A stretch of 64,000 nucleotides of DNA from positions 1-64,000 of the forward strand of contig CAVSLJ010000006.1 in assembly GCA_963728875.1 (NCBI GenBank), in the 5' to 3' direction. Below are positions 8,116-17,330 of the stretch, piece after piece (position 1 is the stretch's first letter; each line of letters begins with the position of its first letter). The position numbers were made by a program, and so were the translations under genes. The notes below the pieces were generated by a model, which saw nothing but the letters and a program-made list of their open reading frames with translations, ran no database searches and was not told where the DNA came from. This stretch comes from DASUPK01 sp963728875. Lineage in GTDB: Bacteria > Actinomycetota > Thermoleophilia > Solirubrobacterales > 70-9.

Positions 8116-8681
8116 GGGCCGAGCTCAGGCTCTATCCGGACCGGCTCGGCAAGGTGCCGCCGACTGGAGCGGCGGAGTCCGTTCAGGAAGCGGAGCTCTG
8201 GCTGGACGAACCCGCCCCTCGGATTGTGAGCCGTGATTTCTTGGAGTGGGCGGCCCGCGCCTATTGGCGGCTGATCACGCGGTTCACGCTCGGGCTGATC
8301 CGGATCACCTCCGGCGCCGGCGATCAGTGCGTCGTGCTGATCGCGCGTCCGCTCGTACTCCTGCGCTTCCACGCGCCCGAGTACGAGGTCTCCGACCGGG
8401 AGGGCTCGGTCACCTTGCCGATCAGCCGCGGAATCCTGGTTGCGGGAGAGGGGCGGGACAGGGGATCCCTGCGCCTCTCGGTGGAGGCGATGGAGAGCTC
8501 CGGCGGGCGCTCCCGTATCCACGTGAGCATGGAGGTCCGGAACTTCTATCCGTGGCTCCGCGGCACCGGGCCGTTCGCGCGGGTCGGCGTGTGGATCTAC
8601 GCGCAGACCCAGCAGCGCATCCACCGGGCGGTCACGCGCGCGTTCCTGAGACGGCTGGCGGCGAACGCCGTCGGCGCCTAG
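8112..8681 (+). CDS. Hypothetical protein coupled to the SDR gene
   Basis: 189 residues, no family recognised. It overlaps the oxidoreductase stop (ATGA). N-terminal MRAELRLYPDRLGKVPP is followed by an amphipathic FLEWAARAYWRLITRFTLGLIRI, then alternating beta-like strands (VVLIARPLVLLRFHAPEYEV, GSVTLPISRGILVAGEG, SRIHVSMEVRNFYPWLRG) and a basic C-terminal helix. The pattern resembles the lipid- or polyketide-binding helix-grip/START-like or DUF2867-type domains that often accompany NmrA-like oxidoreductases, but this is only a guess. No signal peptide or clear membrane span. Confidence 0.75.
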   Translation: MRAELRLYPDRLGKVPPTGAAESVQEAELWLDEPAPRIVSRDFLEWAARAYWRLITRFTLGLIRITSGAGDQCVVLIARPLVLLRFHAPEYEVSDREGSVTLPISRGILVAGEGRDRGSLRLSVEAMESSGGRSRIHVSMEVRNFYPWLRGTGPFARVGVWIYAQTQQRIHRAVTRAFLRRLAANAVGA

Positions 8682-8775
8682 CGCGGCGGCGCCACCAGGT
8701 GGGTTGACCGCCGAACGTGGGCGAGTATAGGGTTGGCGTTCAGACGGCCTGATCGTTCGACCCGGGGAGGGAAAC

Positions 8776-10008
8776 GTGTTTCGACTCAGGAGCTCACTGA
8801 TCGCCCACTCGCCGCGGCGTGCCTGGCATCTCGCATTCGCCGCCTGCGCTCTGGCTGTAGTCCTCGCGCTGCCGACCGCGGCAAACGCGGCCAAGCTGGC
8901 CAACGGCGACATCGTCGTCAGCGACAAGCGCGTTCCCGGAACCCCCGACGGGCCGGGCGCCATCTTCCTGGTCAATCCGACCACCGGCGCTCAGTCGATC
9001 CTGAGCCAGGCAGGCAGCTTCGTGGAGCCGGACGACGTCCAGATCGCGAGCGACGGAACGCTGTGGGTGGCGGACAAGGGAGAGGACGGTCAGCCGGCGA
9101 CGACCCTGAACGGCAAGCTGATTAAGGTCGATCCCGTCACCGGGGCCCAGTCGGTGGTGAGCGCCGGAGGGAACATGTTCAACCCGACCGCGATCGCGGT
9201 CGCCTCGAACGGATTCGTGTTCATCGCGGACCGTGGGCCGACCTCGGCTGCCAACGCCGACGGCCGCGTGATTCAGGTGAATCCGACGACGGGGGCGCAG
9301 ACCGTCATCACCGACGCGAACCTCCTCCAGGAGCCGCGCGGAATCGCGGTGGGCGCGGACGGAACGCTCTATGTCGATGACATCGCCGATGATCAGATCG
9401 TCAAGGTGACCCCGACGGGCGGGCAGCAGACCGCACTCCATACGGGTGCCCCGCTGACCAATCCGGAGCAGCTCACCGTCGACACCACGGGACACTTGCT
9501 CGTGGCCAACGCCGGGGCGACAGGAACGATCTTCTCGGTCGATCCGAACACCGGTGTGCCCACCGCCCTCGCTTCGAGCACGACGCTGGCGGCGCTCGAG
9601 GGCATCACGAGATCGCTGGACGGATCGTTCCTGACCGTTGCCCGGTCCACGGGACCGGTGGTCCGCACGAGCGCCGCAGGAACCTCGGCCGTGCTCTCGA
9701 CCGCCGGCCAGTTCAAGGAGACGACGGGTCTGGACCAGGCGGAGACATGCAGCACCGCGTACGTCAGCTATCCGGCCTTCGTCGGGACGACCGGGAAGGA
9801 CACCCTGATCGGTACTTCGGGCCCCGACGTGTTCGTGGGCGGCAGCGGCAAGGACACGATCAAGGGCAAGGGTGGCAAGGACGTCATCTGCGGCGGCCCG
9901 GGCAAGGACAAGCTGGTCGGCGGGAAGGGCAACGACAAGCTGCTCGGCCAGAAGGGGAACGACACCTGCATCGGGGGCCCCGGCAAGAACAAGGAGAAGA
10001 GCTGCTAG
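8776..10008 (+). CDS. Secreted beta-propeller protein with C-terminal RTX-like repeats
   Basis: 410 residues. GTG start with GGGAGGG seven bases upstream; a TATAGGGTT box about 50 bases upstream is a plausible -10. A long signal peptide (about 1-38, cleavage near ANAAK) is followed by about six NHL/SMP-30-like propeller blades of the form DGTLWVADKG...GKLIKVDPVTGAQS (residues 45-320). Residues about 335-410 contain four or five GGxGxDxLxGxxGxD nonapeptides (GGSGKDTIKGKGGKD, GGKGNDKLLGQKGND) typical of calcium-binding RTX rolls, ending in two Cys-containing turns. Extracellular or wall-associated; the ligand is unknown. A bidirectional terminator follows. Confidence 0.85.
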   Translation: MFRLRSSLIAHSPRRAWHLAFAACALAVVLALPTAANAAKLANGDIVVSDKRVPGTPDGPGAIFLVNPTTGAQSILSQAGSFVEPDDVQIASDGTLWVADKGEDGQPATTLNGKLIKVDPVTGAQSVVSAGGNMFNPTAIAVASNGFVFIADRGPTSAANADGRVIQVNPTTGAQTVITDANLLQEPRGIAVGADGTLYVDDIADDQIVKVTPTGGQQTALHTGAPLTNPEQLTVDTTGHLLVANAGATGTIFSVDPNTGVPTALASSTTLAALEGITRSLDGSFLTVARSTGPVVRTSAAGTSAVLSTAGQFKETTGLDQAETCSTAYVSYPAFVGTTGKDTLIGTSGPDVFVGGSGKDTIKGKGGKDVICGGPGKDKLVGGKGNDKLLGQKGNDTCIGGPGKNKEKSC

Positions 10009-10027
10009 CGGTTCGGCTCTCTTGAGT

Positions 10028-10059
10028 CACCGAGGGCCCTCGAAAGAGGGTCCTTGGTG
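10028..10059. terminator. Bidirectional hairpin terminator
   Basis: CACCGAGGGCCCTC-GAAA-GAGGGTCCTTGGTG forms a roughly 13-bp stem with a GAAA tetraloop and two mismatches, between the convergent propeller and VOC genes. No long T-run follows. Confidence 0.7.
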
Positions 10060-10063
10060 TATC

Positions 10064-10474
10064 TCAGTCTCGGCCCGGCTCGTAGTTCCCGAATGACCAC
10101 TCGTACCCCTCAGGGTCGAGCACCCGGGCCCGTTCGGTTCCCCATTCGGTCGCCTCAGGCTCAAAGACGCTGGTCGCGCCCGCCTCGATGGCGGCCCGGT
10201 ACATGGCCGGGACATCCTCCGTTTGCACGTAGGTGCCGTGTCCGACGGTTCGGTCCCGGAGCTCGGGCTGCTCGAACTCCTCGAGGGCCCCGCCGACCAT
10301 CACGATCGCGTCACCGAGCCTGAGCTCAGCGTGGCGGAGGCTCCCGTCGGGGTAGGGCCAGGTGAGGAGCAACTCGAAGCCCAGTGCTTCGAGCCACGCT
10401 ATCGCCCGCTCCGGGTCCCGGTACCCGAGCTGCGGAAAGAGCTTCGTCAAGGCACCGATCAGGCTATCGCTCAC
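10064..10474 (-). CDS. VOC/glyoxalase-bleomycin-resistance family protein
   Basis: 136 residues beginning with GTG at 10474 (VSDSLIGALTK), the GTG overlapping the TGA of the amine oxidase gene (GTGA). The fold is a single vicinal-oxygen-chelate domain: LGYRDPERAIAWLEALGFEL, LRHAELRLGDAIVMVGG, then YVQTEDVPAMYRAAIEAGA and VLDPEGYEWSFGNYEPG. Metal-site residues plausible for the family are His in HAEL and Glu in DPEGYEW. Substrate unknown (antibiotic resistance, dioxygenase or lyase roles occur in the family). A truncated paralogue lies at 7010-7140. Confidence 0.85.
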   Translation of the reverse strand: MSDSLIGALTKLFPQLGYRDPERAIAWLEALGFELLLTWPYPDGSLRHAELRLGDAIVMVGGALEEFEQPELRDRTVGHGTYVQTEDVPAMYRAAIEAGATSVFEPEATEWGTERARVLDPEGYEWSFGNYEPGRD

Positions 10475-11673
10475 GAGAGGACCTGTTCGGCCGCTCGCCG
10501 TCCGCTGCGAAGCGCCCCCTCCATCAGCCCGTGCCACTCGCCGGCCGTGTGCTCCCCGGCGAAGACCAGTGGGCCGATCGGCTCCACGAGATCTTCGTCG
10601 CGAAGCGGGGATGAGAGGCTGCGCGCGGAGTAGGAGCCGCGGACCCAGGGGTCGTCGTGCCAGCTCGACAGCATGGCGTCGCCCGATTCCGGATCGAGGT
10701 CCAGGTCCTCGCGAAGCGCGACCAGCGCCCCGACCCAGCGCTCGATCCCGTTCGTGCCACCAAGGGCATCGACCGCCGGCATCGTCCCCGTGTAGCCAAC
10801 CACGAATGGAGCGGGCTCGCCATCCGCGTCGAGCTGCGTGTAGGACCAGAAGCGTCCGGCCACCGACATGATCGCGCTGGGCGGCGCGGGCGAGCGCAAT
10901 CGCAGGAAGAGCTTCGAGTTCTGGCCGTAGGTCACCGCGCGCAACGCCTCGGCGGTCGCGCCCTCGAGCGGCGGATCGAATTCGATCTCGGCCAACGGTG
11001 CGGTGGGGATCGCGATCACGACGGCGTCCGCCTCGATCCGGTCGTTGTCGGTGGCGACGTTCACGCCGTCCTGTGACCAGCGCACCCGCCGGACGGGGGA
11101 GGAGAGGCGCAGGACACCGCCGAGCTCCGCCGCGAGCGCCTCGGCGAGCCGCATGTTGCCGCCCTCCAGTGTGTGGTTGTCGAAATCGCCGAAGGTCGAG
11201 GCTCCCTCGTCCAGCACTGAGGCCGCAAGGTCGCCGGGTGGATGGCCGTTGGAGATCGCGACCCGCGTCTGAATCAACGCCTCGACGGGCGCGTCCAGGT
11301 GCAAAGCGGCGATCGCGTCGGCGGCGCTCATGGCGTTCGCCGTCGCGCCCTCGGCGAGCCGCACGAAGGCGGTTTCGAGAGCGGTCTGGGGCACGGCCTC
11401 AACCCCGACGGAGACTCGCCGGCCGTAGGGCGTCCCCTTGAGCACCAGCGGGATCCCGAACCGCTCGGCCAGGCCCTTCATCACGTCGTACCCGGGCAGG
11501 ATGAACTCGGCGCCGCGCTCGACGATCGCCCCATCGCCGAAGGGCACGGACCAGACCCGGCCGCCCACGCGGTCGCGGGCCTCGAGCACGGTCACCTCCG
11601 CTCCGCCGGCGCGCAGGGCGTCGGCCGCGGCGAGGCCCGCGAATCCGGCGCCGATGACGACGACCCGCTTCAC
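10471..11673 (-). CDS. Flavin-dependent amine oxidase (MAO-like)
   Basis: 400 residues, GTG start. FAD-binding N-terminus VVVIGAGFAGLAAADALRAG (GxGxxG) followed by LEARDRVGGRVW, a substrate-side ERGAEFILPGYD segment and a C-terminal FAGEHTAGEWHGLMEGALRSG that closes the FAD site, as in monoamine/polyamine oxidases and related phytoene-desaturase-like proteins. Expected to oxidise an amine to an aldehyde with release of hydrogen peroxide. Length matches the family's short bacterial members. Coupled to the downstream VOC gene by overlap. The amine is unknown; a role alongside the window's polyamine-type genes is possible but these lie 29 kb away. Confidence 0.87.
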   Translation of the reverse strand: MKRVVVIGAGFAGLAAADALRAGGAEVTVLEARDRVGGRVWSVPFGDGAIVERGAEFILPGYDVMKGLAERFGIPLVLKGTPYGRRVSVGVEAVPQTALETAFVRLAEGATANAMSAADAIAALHLDAPVEALIQTRVAISNGHPPGDLAASVLDEGASTFGDFDNHTLEGGNMRLAEALAAELGGVLRLSSPVRRVRWSQDGVNVATDNDRIEADAVVIAIPTAPLAEIEFDPPLEGATAEALRAVTYGQNSKLFLRLRSPAPPSAIMSVAGRFWSYTQLDADGEPAPFVVGYTGTMPAVDALGGTNGIERWVGALVALREDLDLDPESGDAMLSSWHDDPWVRGSYSARSLSSPLRDEDLVEPIGPLVFAGEHTAGEWHGLMEGALRSGRRAAEQVLS

Positions 11674-11782
11674 GAGCCTTCGATGTGATCAGGGCTCACG
11701 ATTGGATCCTGCCAAGCCAGGGCTACGAGGTACAACCACCCACCTCGAGCTGACGACGCCGCATCTGCGCTTGGATACGCGT

Positions 11783-12383
11783 ATGAAGGGGTTGCTCTCC
11801 ATCGGCTTGGCGTGCCTGCTCGGCGCATCGGCCGTCCTCGCGTATCTGGCGATAGACCCATTCGGGGACGATTCAGATCCAACGGCGAGCCTTCACCTGA
11901 GCGGCTCGGCCTGCGAGCGCCTCGCGGGGCTCGCGGACTACCTGGCCGATACCGACGACAACGTCAACGACTTCCTGCTCGACCTCGGCCAGCAGGCCGC
12001 TGGGATCAGCAAGGGGCGGCGGGCCCTGGCGGACCTGGCGCGGGGCGGCCGCAACCGCATTCCCGGGAAGGGGTTCAAGCAGCGCTTCGATGACGGGAGC
12101 GTCGGCCAGGTGCGGCACTTCGTCGGCTACGTGCGCGCGTCGATGTTCGGCGGGACGAACGTGACCCGGTGGATCTCGGAGCACCTGCGCCACGACGCAC
12201 CCGGACTCGCCCGATGGCCGGCTGGGCGACGAGGGAATCGAGTTCGCTCAGGATCTGATCGCGGGTCGGTTGGACCTCTCCGAGGCGTCCGGCTGGGTGA
12301 GGGCTCACCTCTGCCGCCGGCCGAGCGCCCAGGCGGGTATTTACCGCAGTAGTGGGGTGGGGCCGTCCGACGGGGGTGCATAG
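11783..12383 (+). CDS. Hypothetical exported protein, frameshifted
   Basis: Frame one gives an N-terminal signal-anchor (MKGLLSIGLACLLGASAVLAYL) and a hydrophilic domain ending near EHLRHD; after about 12200 the next frame continues with HPDSPDGRLGDEGIEFAQD and a Leu-rich helix, reaching TAG at 12383. Reading across a single-base shift restores a protein of about 200 residues, whereas frame one alone degenerates into Arg/Gly/Pro-rich sequence. No family recognised; the NVNDFLLDLGQQAAGISKG and SGWVRAHLC segments look alpha-helical. Either sequencing error or real frameshift. Confidence 0.55.
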
Positions 12384-12395
12384 CCTTTCGCTCCG

Positions 12396-14193
12396 ATGCC
12401 GCCGATGAGGAGATATCTGATTGCGGCGATGGCGGTCGCGGCGCTCGCCGTACCAGCCGGCGCCTCGGCGTCGAGTGGCAAGCTGACCATCTCGCCGCAG
12501 CCGAACACTCCCGATGCCTCTCCCGGTACCCAGATCAGCATCCTCGGGGTTGCGCGTCAGGTGATTCGCTCGGTCCAGCGTCACCGGGCAGGCGTCGGGG
12601 GCGCATTCCGGCCATCTGCGCTCCTACTCGCGGCATCGCGGCGCGAGTTTCGTGCTCGACCAGCAGCTCACGCAAGGGGAGCCGGTCTCGGTGGAGGTCA
12701 AGGTCAAGGGGCGCAAGCCGATCCGCTTCTCGTTCACCGTCGCCACCCTCGGCCCGAAGCTCCCGGCGCTCAACCTGACCTCGACCCAGCCGGACAAGCT
12801 CGATCACTTCGTCTCGGAGCCGGGATTGACGCCCCCGAGGATCACGGTGAACAGGAGCTCGAAGAAGGCGCGCGGTCACGGCGACGTGCTGCTGGCGCCA
12901 CTGCCGTCCCCGGTCGTTCATCCGGAGAGCAACAACGCGGTGACCATCAACCCCGTCGGGCCGGGCGGTCCCATGATCGTTGACGGTGCGGGGAACCTGG
13001 TCTGGTTCCGCCAGCTCCAGCCACCCGAGGTCGCGGCGAACCTGCGGCTCCAGCGGTTCCATGGCCGCAAGGTCCTCACCTGGTGGGAGGGCACCGTGAC
13101 TCCCGCCGCGTTCGGGCTCGGTGGCGGCGTGATCGCGAACCGCGCCTACAACGTGATCAAGGTCGTCCACGCGGGCAACGGCTATCCGATGGACCTCCAC
13201 GAGTTCCAGCTCACGCCGGACGGCGACGCTCTCTTCAGCATCTACTCCCTGATTCGGGTCCACCTGCCGGGGACGCCGGCCGGGACGCTCTCCCCGCTGA
13301 TCGACTCGATCGTCCAGCAGGTCGACATCAAGACGGGCCTGGTCGTCTGGGAATGGCACTCCTACGGCCACATTCCGCTCGAGACCTCTCAGGCGACACC
13401 TCAGAACAGCGCCTTCTACGACGCCTTCCACATCAATGCGATCCAGCCGCTCCGCAACGACCGGGTCCTGATCTCTGCGCGGGACACCTCCGCCGTGTAC
13501 AGCGTCGACCAGGCCAGCGGGCGGATCCTCTGGACGCTGGGCGGCAAGGGCAGCAACTTCCGGCTCGGCCCCGGCGCGACCTTCTACTTCCAGCACGACG
13601 CGCATATGCTCAGCAACGGCCGCATAGCCATGTTGGACGACGGGGCCGGCCCGCCGCAGCTCAATCCCTTCTCGCGCGGGCTCATCCTGCAGCTGAACTT
13701 CCGCCGCCACAAGGCGGCTCTGGTCCGGCAATTCGCCCGCTCTCCCAGTACCTCCGCTCAGAGCGAGGGCAGCCTGCAGCGGCTGCCCGGCGGGAACGTC
13801 TTCGTCGGATTCGGCTCCGAGCCGTTCTTCTCCGAGTTCTCCCCGCGGGGGAAGCTGCTCTACGACGCGAGCCTGCCGCAGGACGACGGCACCTACCGCA
13901 CCTATCGCTTGCCGTGGAGCGCGACGCCGAAGACCCGCCCGGCCGTGGTCGCGCAGCGCACCGGCCCCTCGGCGGTGTCGGTCTACGCGAGCTGGAACGG
14001 CGCAACCAAGGTCGCCAGATGGGAGGTTCTCGCCGGGCAGGGCGCGGGATCGCTGAGGCGCGTCGCGACGGTGCGCAAGCGAAGCTTCGAGACGCGAGTC
14101 GATCTCTCGACGGCGGCCACGACCTTCGCCGTGCGCGCGCTGGACTCCCAGGGCCGTCGGCTCGGCAGCTCCGCCTCTGTCCCGACCTCCTGA
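12396..14193 (+). CDS. Secreted arylsulfotransferase-family protein, frameshifted near 12550-12600
   Basis: The N-terminus in one frame has a signal peptide and KLTISPQPNTPDASPGTQIS; after about 12590 the continuing frame reads VTGQASGAHSGHLRSYSRH and then VSVEVKVKG onward to 14193. Together this matches secreted actinobacterial Asst (Arylsulfotran_2) proteins: a beta-sandwich N-domain then a six-bladed propeller with DLHEFQLTPDG, NAIQPLRNDRVLISARDTS, GRILWTLGGKGSNF and FYFQHDAHMLSNG. The FQHDAH and DLHEF histidines are the likely active-site residues. Family enzymes transfer sulfate between phenolic substrates; many homologues are uncharacterised. At least one, perhaps two, indels interrupt it. 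Confidence 0.75.
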
Positions 14194-14290
14194 GAGCCGC
14201 CCATCTGTGACTCATCCGGTGAAGCACCCGGGCGAGTTTGTTCCATTTGAGAAACCGGCACGGGGGTCGTGTTAGCGTCGCGCCGCAAAT

Positions 14291-14330
14291 TCCGGGTGAT
14301 GGCACCCGGAGAACTCTCTCGGGAGGAGAG
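14291..14330 (+). promoter_or_regulatory. Two tandem hairpins over the SGNH gene ribosome binding site
   Basis: TCCGGGTG-ATGG-CACCCGGA (14291-14310) is a perfect 8-bp stem with a 4-base loop. It is followed by CTCTC...GAGAG (14314-14330), which partly encloses the GGGAGGAG Shine-Dalgarno sequence just before ATG 14335. The second hairpin could modulate translation. Confidence 0.45.
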
Positions 14331-14334
14331 CCAT

Positions 14335-15135
14335 ATGAAGTTGAGTCGCGTTTCCGCAGTTCTCTGCGTGGTTGCGGCCTGCTTCGTCTTCGTCGGCCCC
14401 GCGTGGGCGACGAAGTACGTCGCCCTGGGCGATTCGTATTCGTCCGGCACAGGGACGCGGACCTATTACGACAGCAGCTGCCAGAAGTCCGTCTACGCCT
14501 ATCCGTATCTGGAACACAACGCCCATCCGTCATGGACCTTCGTGCACGCCGCATGCTCGGGAGCCACGACCAGCAGCCTGCTCTCGAGCCAGGTGTCGAG
14601 CGTCACCTCCGACACCAACTGGGTCTCGTACACGATCGGCGGCAACGACGCCGGTTTCTCCAGCGTGCTCACGGAGTGCGCGCAGCCGTCCTGGGCGTCG
14701 GACTGCGACGGCGCGATCAACAACGCGCAGTCGATCATCCAGAACCAGCTACCGGGCCGGCTCGATCAGGTGAACAACGCGATCAAGTCGAGGGCGTCGA
14801 GCGCCAAGGTGATCGCGCTCGACTACCCGCGGCTCTTCAACGGGCAGGACTGCAACGCGTTCACCTGGTTCAGCCCGAGCGAAGAGACCCGGCTCAACCA
14901 GACCGCCGACATGCTGAAGGGAGTGATCAGCACGGCGGCGACGCGGGCGGGAGCGAACTTCCTGTTCCGCGACGTGATTCCGCCGTTCATCGGCCACGCG
15001 GTCTGCGACGGCGGCGGCGCCTCGTCGACCGAGTGGATCAACGGCCTCTCCAACCCGGTTGGGGAGAGCTACCACCCGAAGACGACCGGTCATGCCAACG
15101 GCTATTACCCGGTGGTGCACAACACCACGGGCTGA
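14335..15135 (+). CDS. Secreted SGNH/GDSL-hydrolase (lipase/esterase)
   Basis: 266 residues, ATG preceded by GGGAGGAG. Signal peptide to about residue 24 (AWA-TKY). Block I is ALGDSYSSG with the nucleophilic Ser, block III is IGGNDAGFS with the oxyanion Asn, and block V is GESYHPKTTGHANGY with the catalytic His. Six Cys residues (for example SSCQKS, ECAQPSWASDCD, GQDCNAF, AVCDG) are consistent with the disulfides of the Streptomyces extracellular SGNH lipase group. Likely hydrolyses esters or glycerides outside the cell. A strong hairpin follows the gene. Confidence 0.88.
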   Translation: MKLSRVSAVLCVVAACFVFVGPAWATKYVALGDSYSSGTGTRTYYDSSCQKSVYAYPYLEHNAHPSWTFVHAACSGATTSSLLSSQVSSVTSDTNWVSYTIGGNDAGFSSVLTECAQPSWASDCDGAINNAQSIIQNQLPGRLDQVNNAIKSRASSAKVIALDYPRLFNGQDCNAFTWFSPSEETRLNQTADMLKGVISTAATRAGANFLFRDVIPPFIGHAVCDGGGASSTEWINGLSNPVGESYHPKTTGHANGYYPVVHNTTG

Positions 15136-15150
15136 CTCGACGCATGCGGA

Positions 15151-15179
15151 GGGCGGCGCCGGCTCAGCCGGTGCCGCCC
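15151..15179 (+). terminator. Terminator-like hairpin after the SGNH gene
   Basis: GGGCGGCGCCGGC-TCA-GCCGGTGCCGCCC gives a 13-bp stem (one G-U) with a 3-base loop 15 bases after the stop codon. The T-tract is missing, as is common in high-GC actinobacteria. Confidence 0.65.
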
Positions 15180-15280
15180 CGCCCGCAAAATCCGTCCTTT
15201 CCGCGGGTCGGCCGTACCTCAATCGAAGGATTGGGCGCTATTAACGGATAGCCACCGACTCAAAACTCGGAGGAGACTGG

Positions 15281-15634
15281 ATGTCACAGGGGCACGCGAA
15301 AACGTCCGGGCTGGACGGCCGCAGCTTCGCCGTGCGCAGCGAGCACATCAACGGGGACGCACACGTCCATGTACTCGGGGATCTCGACCTGGCCGTGATC
15401 GGCAGCGTCGACCGGGAGATGGAGCGCGCGGAGGCAAGCGATGCCGACCGGGTCATTCTCGATCTGGCCGAGCTCGAGTTCATGGATGCCTCGGGCATCC
15501 GCCTCCTGCTCCACCTGACCGCCAGGTCGAACGAGAACGGTCGCCGCCTGCGCATCACGGGGCCCAGGGCACCGCAGGTTCGGCGCGTGATCGAGCTCAC
15601 CGGAGCCGCCGCAGTGCTGCCGTTCCTGGATTGA
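15281..15634 (+). CDS. STAS-domain anti-sigma factor antagonist
   Basis: 117 residues with one STAS domain. LDLAELEFMDASGIRLLLHL contains the phosphorylatable Ser in DASGI, used in SpoIIAA/RsbV-type partner switching, where dephosphorylated antagonist binds an anti-sigma kinase. HVHVLGDLDLAVIGSVDREM supplies the N-terminal strand-helix. GGAGGAG lies seven bases before the ATG. No anti-sigma kinase or sigma factor gene is adjacent, so the partner lies elsewhere. A second STAS gene is at the right end of the window. Confidence 0.88.
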   Translation: MSQGHAKTSGLDGRSFAVRSEHINGDAHVHVLGDLDLAVIGSVDREMERAEASDADRVILDLAELEFMDASGIRLLLHLTARSNENGRRLRITGPRAPQVRRVIELTGAAAVLPFLD

Positions 15635-15695
15635 GCCCCCGCACGGCTGCGGTCACTCCGCGTCATCGCCGCGCGTAAGGTGTTCGAGGTTAGGC

Positions 15696-16976
15696 GTGTC
15701 GCTCGTTCACAGAAGCTCGCTGGCAGGAATCATCTCGCTGGTGACCCTGGTGGTCCTGGGCGTTGCATGCCTGCCATCGGCCGACGCCTTCAGCCGCAGC
15801 CAGGCGCGCTACCTGCGTGCCGCCAACAAGGGCGTCAAGCAGACGCACCGCTGGTGGAACCGGAGCCGGCACTGGTACAGCTCGACTCTGGGCGGGTCCC
15901 AGGTCGTCTCGCTCTGGGGAGTGGTGCCTCTGTTCGAGGCGCTCAACGGGCTGCAGATCGCTCGGCCGTCTCCCCGGCACCGCCACCAGCTCAGCCGGTT
16001 CGCCTGGGGCGCGCAGCGCTACCTCAACCCCAACCTGCAGCCGGTCCCGGGCTTCGGGCCGCGGCCCGGCCAGCACAACGCCGGGAAGACCACCTGGTTC
16101 GACGACAACGGCTGGTGGGGCCTCGCGTTCCTCGACGCCTTCCGCGCCACCGGGAACGGGCGGTGGCTGGCGGACGCGGAGATCGCCCAGAACTTCATTA
16201 GCGTCTCCGGTTGGGACACGACGCCGGACCGCCCCGGCGGCATCTGGTGGAACACGAATCACAGCTTCTACGCAGGCGAGTCACTCGCCGGAGGGACGCT
16301 GCTCTCGGCTCGGCTCTACGCGATCACCCACGACGCGCGCTACCTGGACGACGCGCTCAAGTACATCTCCTGGGCCGACGTCTGGCTGACCGATCCGACC
16401 ACGGGCCTCTACGCCAGGTTGCGCAGGCCCAAGACCTACTACGGGTCCGGCGCAAAGGCTGCGGCCGAGCGGCGAGCGCTCGAGGCGAACCCGGACGAGG
16501 CGGCCAAGCTCGAGGCCGCCGGCGAGCCTGTGCCCGACTCTGGGATTGCGCGGACCGCGAAGTCCTTTTACCCGCCCTTCGACGCGGTGCCGATGCCGTA
16601 CGTCAACGGCCCGATGATCCTTGCCCACAGGATCATCTGCGACGAGACCGGCAGGAAGTCCTACTGCCAGCGGGCCGACCAGCTCGCAACGGCGACCCTC
16701 TCCCGCTACGGGCGGTTCTGGATGGGCCCGCAGTTCGACTTCTGGTATGTGCGGACGATGCTCGAGTTCGCGAAGCTCGACGACAACGGCGACTGGTACG
16801 CGATCGCTCAGCGGAGCGCCCGGAGCGCACTACATCGCTCGCGCGACAAGCACGGGCTCTATCTGCGCACCTGGTATGGCAAGAAGGCCGCGCGCGCCGC
16901 CGCCCCGAAGGGGAGCCTGCAGCTGCACGCCGCGAACGCGGCGCTGTTCGCCTGGATGGGCGCGCTCGGGCGCTGA
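15696..16976 (+). CDS. Secreted glycoside hydrolase family 76-like protein
   Basis: 426 residues, GTG start, signal peptide to about 31 (SADA-FSR). It has an alpha/alpha barrel pattern: repeated helix pairs with WFDDNGWWGLAFLDAFRATG (the adjacent Asp pair that is catalytic in GH76 alpha-1,6-mannanases), IWWNTNHSFYAGESLAGGTLLSARLY, and a C-terminal LQLHAANAALFAWMGALG. The order and the DD-x-x-WW signature fit GH76. The substrate is probably an alpha-1,6-mannan or related cell-wall glycan, consistent with the mannosyltransferase-like gene at 19453. An insertion of about 40 charged residues (AAAERRALEANPDEAAKLEA) is unusual. Confidence 0.82.
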   Translation: MSLVHRSSLAGIISLVTLVVLGVACLPSADAFSRSQARYLRAANKGVKQTHRWWNRSRHWYSSTLGGSQVVSLWGVVPLFEALNGLQIARPSPRHRHQLSRFAWGAQRYLNPNLQPVPGFGPRPGQHNAGKTTWFDDNGWWGLAFLDAFRATGNGRWLADAEIAQNFISVSGWDTTPDRPGGIWWNTNHSFYAGESLAGGTLLSARLYAITHDARYLDDALKYISWADVWLTDPTTGLYARLRRPKTYYGSGAKAAAERRALEANPDEAAKLEAAGEPVPDSGIARTAKSFYPPFDAVPMPYVNGPMILAHRIICDETGRKSYCQRADQLATATLSRYGRFWMGPQFDFWYVRTMLEFAKLDDNGDWYAIAQRSARSALHRSRDKHGLYLRTWYGKKAARAAAPKGSLQLHAANAALFAWMGALGR

Positions 16977-16977
16977 G

Positions 16978-17111
16978 CTAGGGGCCGGTCCCGGCCGCCA
17001 GCAGGGCCCGATCGCCAGCGCGATCCCGAAGACGGCGCCGATCGAGTACGCGAGTACGAGGCGCCCGCCCTTGATCCGATCGGTCGCCAACTGGTCGATC
17101 AACGTGCCCAT
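16978..17111 (-). CDS. Possible small membrane protein, frameshifted
   Basis: A minus-strand ORF starts at ATG 17111 with AGAGAGG six bases upstream and encodes MGTLIDQLATDRIKGG followed by one hydrophobic span (LVLAYSIGAVFGIALAIG). A one-base shift near 17010 would give a stop at 16978 and a protein of about 44 residues; without the shift the frame runs into the GH76 gene as Arg/Pro-rich sequence. No homologue recognised. Confidence 0.35.
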
Positions 17112-17330
17112 GCCAACCTCTCTTTCTCGGGCCTACGGGGTTAGCTGACGGGCTCGCGCCGAAAGAGTGCGCTACGGACACACCGATTCGCCCACAGAGC
17201 TTGCGCTCCAGTTGGTTCCCCCGTTCGCACTAAGGACTGACGTGCGATTCGGCAGGTGCAATTGGAAAGCCCGTACCCGATCGGTACAGGCTCAAACCAC
17301 GCTATTGACTCAAACGGCGGAGTGCGCCGC

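Noticed and set aside
8681..8702. GGCGGCGCCACCAGG resembling the repeat's 5' arm
   Set aside because: No 3' arm, inner hairpin or tail follows.
16830..16977. Extension of the small minus-strand ORF into the GH76 gene
   Set aside because: The extension is Arg/Pro-rich antisense sequence; a one-base shift gives a sensible stop at 16978.
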